Shown here piece by piece: positions 13,048 through 13,761 of a DNA stretch of 13,761 bases (the stretch's first letter is position 1; every line of letters starts with the position of its first letter). The position numbers and the translations under genes were made by a program. This stretch comes from an uncultured Lachnospiraceae bacterium. Lineage in GTDB: Bacteria; Bacillota_A; Clostridia; Lachnospirales; Lachnospiraceae. The DNA lies in contig USDU01000050.1 of NCBI GenBank assembly GCA_900553635.1, positions 1 through 13,761 of the forward strand, in the 5' to 3' direction. The notes under the pieces are model-generated. The model saw only the letters and a list, made by a program, of their open reading frames with translations. It had not been told where the DNA came from and made no database searches.

Positions 13048-13761
13048 ATGGATGTATTTAAGCTGGGGGACAAAATTCTGGACTTGCTGGAAATGGTATT
13101 CGGTTTCTGGAACAATCAGATCGGCATGATTTTCGCACTGCTGGGTCAGTCCCCGACCACCTTCAAGGGTGGCGGCCCGTGGAAGGTCATTATGGATATT
13201 GAACCTACTTTTGTAGCAGTTGGGTCGTCCTTAGTGGTCTTATTTTTCGTGATTGGCTTCTGCTCGGAGAGTGTGGATGTCAAAGAGGAGCTTCGATTTG
13301 AGGCGATCCTTCGGATGCTGATGCGGCTGGGAATAGCGGAATGGCTGGTGACGAAAAATGTAACAATAATGCGGGCCTTCTTCACGTCGGTGGGCAGGCT
13401 GGTGGGGCTCTTGTCAGCGGGCGAGAGCACCACATTGACAATTAACGCAGAACAGGCGGAGATTATCAAGGGACTGGGCTTTGGTGAGAGCCTGATTATG
13501 CTGATTTTGGCGGCGCTTTTGTCCATCATCGTGATTATCTGTGGTTTTTTTATGGTGTATACGGTGTATTTCCGTTTCCTGAAAATTTTGGTTCTGGTGC
13601 CTTTCGGGGCGCTGGCCTTTTCGACTACGGGCGGTAACCGGATGGTGAGCAGCACGGCGGTATCCTACAGTAAATACTTTTTATCGGTGTTATTGGAAGC
13701 AGTGACTATGGCCCTTGCGATTATCGTCTGCAACGCATTTATCAATGCAGGGCTGCCTTCC
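13048..13761 (+). CDS. VirB6/TrbL-like membrane channel protein, 3' end outside the window
   Basis: The frame is open from ATG 13048 to the last base, giving 238 residues without a stop. AGAGAGGTGAGAACAGGAT precedes the ATG. Hydrophobic segments are at residues about 53-72, 148-175, 178-192 and 211-233. A polar part (about 73-147) with EELRFEAILRMLMRLGIAEWLV and AFFTSVGRLVGLL lies between the first two. Polytopic proteins with this pattern, directly after the Maff2 gene, are the VirB6-like inner channel components of Gram-positive type IV systems. Family members are usually about 270-300 residues, so most of the gene is present. A PrgI-like and a VirB4 ATPase gene would be expected next. Confidence 0.82.
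   Translation, partial: MDVFKLGDKILDLLEMVFGFWNNQIGMIFALLGQSPTTFKGGGPWKVIMDIEPTFVAVGSSLVVLFFVIGFCSESVDVKEELRFEAILRMLMRLGIAEWLVTKNVTIMRAFFTSVGRLVGLLSAGESTTLTINAEQAEIIKGLGFGESLIMLILAALLSIIVIICGFFMVYTVYFRFLKILVLVPFGALAFSTTGGNRMVSSTAVSYSKYFLSVLLEAVTMALAIIVCNAFINAGLPS

Noticed and set aside
12755..13129. 124-residue + strand frame rich in Gly, Asp and His
   Set aside because: It is an out-of-frame reading of the Maff2 gene and the start of the VirB6-like gene.
13146..13655. 169-residue minus-strand frame
   Set aside because: It is opposite the VirB6-like gene, whose + frame has a ribosome site, ATG and a coherent membrane pattern to the window end.

Overview
The window looks like the left-central part of an integrative and conjugative element (ICE) from a Bacillota host, most likely a gut clostridium of the Lachnospiraceae type. 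The reasons are strong AGGAGG-type ribosome sites, moderate GC content, all genes on the + strand, and the gene order mobC - MOBP-type relaxase - PcfB/DUF3801 - VirD4 coupling protein - Maff2 - VirB6-like protein. That order is familiar from Tn1549-like elements and clostridial conjugative transposons. The host assignment is inference.

Layout. (1) Positions 1-951 hold no confident gene. There is a possible last few codons of an upstream gene, a strong bidirectional terminator, a short minus-strand coding remnant, a tight hairpin and a stretch rich in small inverted repeats. (2) Positions 952-2493 form a compact operon of a ParM-like actin ATPase, a ribbon-helix-helix/coiled-coil ParR-like partner and a 57-residue membrane peptide. 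It is closed by a textbook UUCG-loop terminator. (3) Positions 2532-2787 are a leader region: a 17-codon ORF with a perfect ribosome site whose stop codon lies in the loop of a second terminator-like hairpin, so translation-controlled attenuation is possible. (4) Positions 2788-6186 are an accessory operon of two divergent tandem DUF5688 paralogues, a RadC/JAB metalloprotease-fold protein and a DUF3991/TOPRIM protein. (5) Positions 6152-6334 carry an ordered repeat array: six units of 32-33 bp, each with two TGACGGCA-type boxes exactly 13 bp apart. The first unit lies inside the TOPRIM gene, and the stop codon is in the second. (6) Positions 6353-6414 hold a hairpin and a nested inverted repeat followed by a TATCTG sequence, laid out like an IncP/MOBP-type oriT. 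(7) Positions 6456-13761 are the mobilization and transfer genes: an unrecognised acidic/basic helical protein, MobC, relaxase, a coiled-coil mobilization protein, PcfB-like protein, VirD4, a Maff2 small membrane protein and a VirB6-like channel protein cut by the window end.

How they fit together. The relaxase and MobC would process oriT. The PcfB-like protein and VirD4 would deliver the relaxosome to a type IV secretion channel that starts with the Maff2 and VirB6-like proteins. The ParM/ParR-like pair suggests that the excised circular form is actively partitioned. The TOPRIM and RadC-like proteins suggest processing of the element's own DNA. The repeat array is the strongest unexplained signal; it could be a replication origin, a centromere for the ParR-like protein, or an extended relaxosome-binding region.
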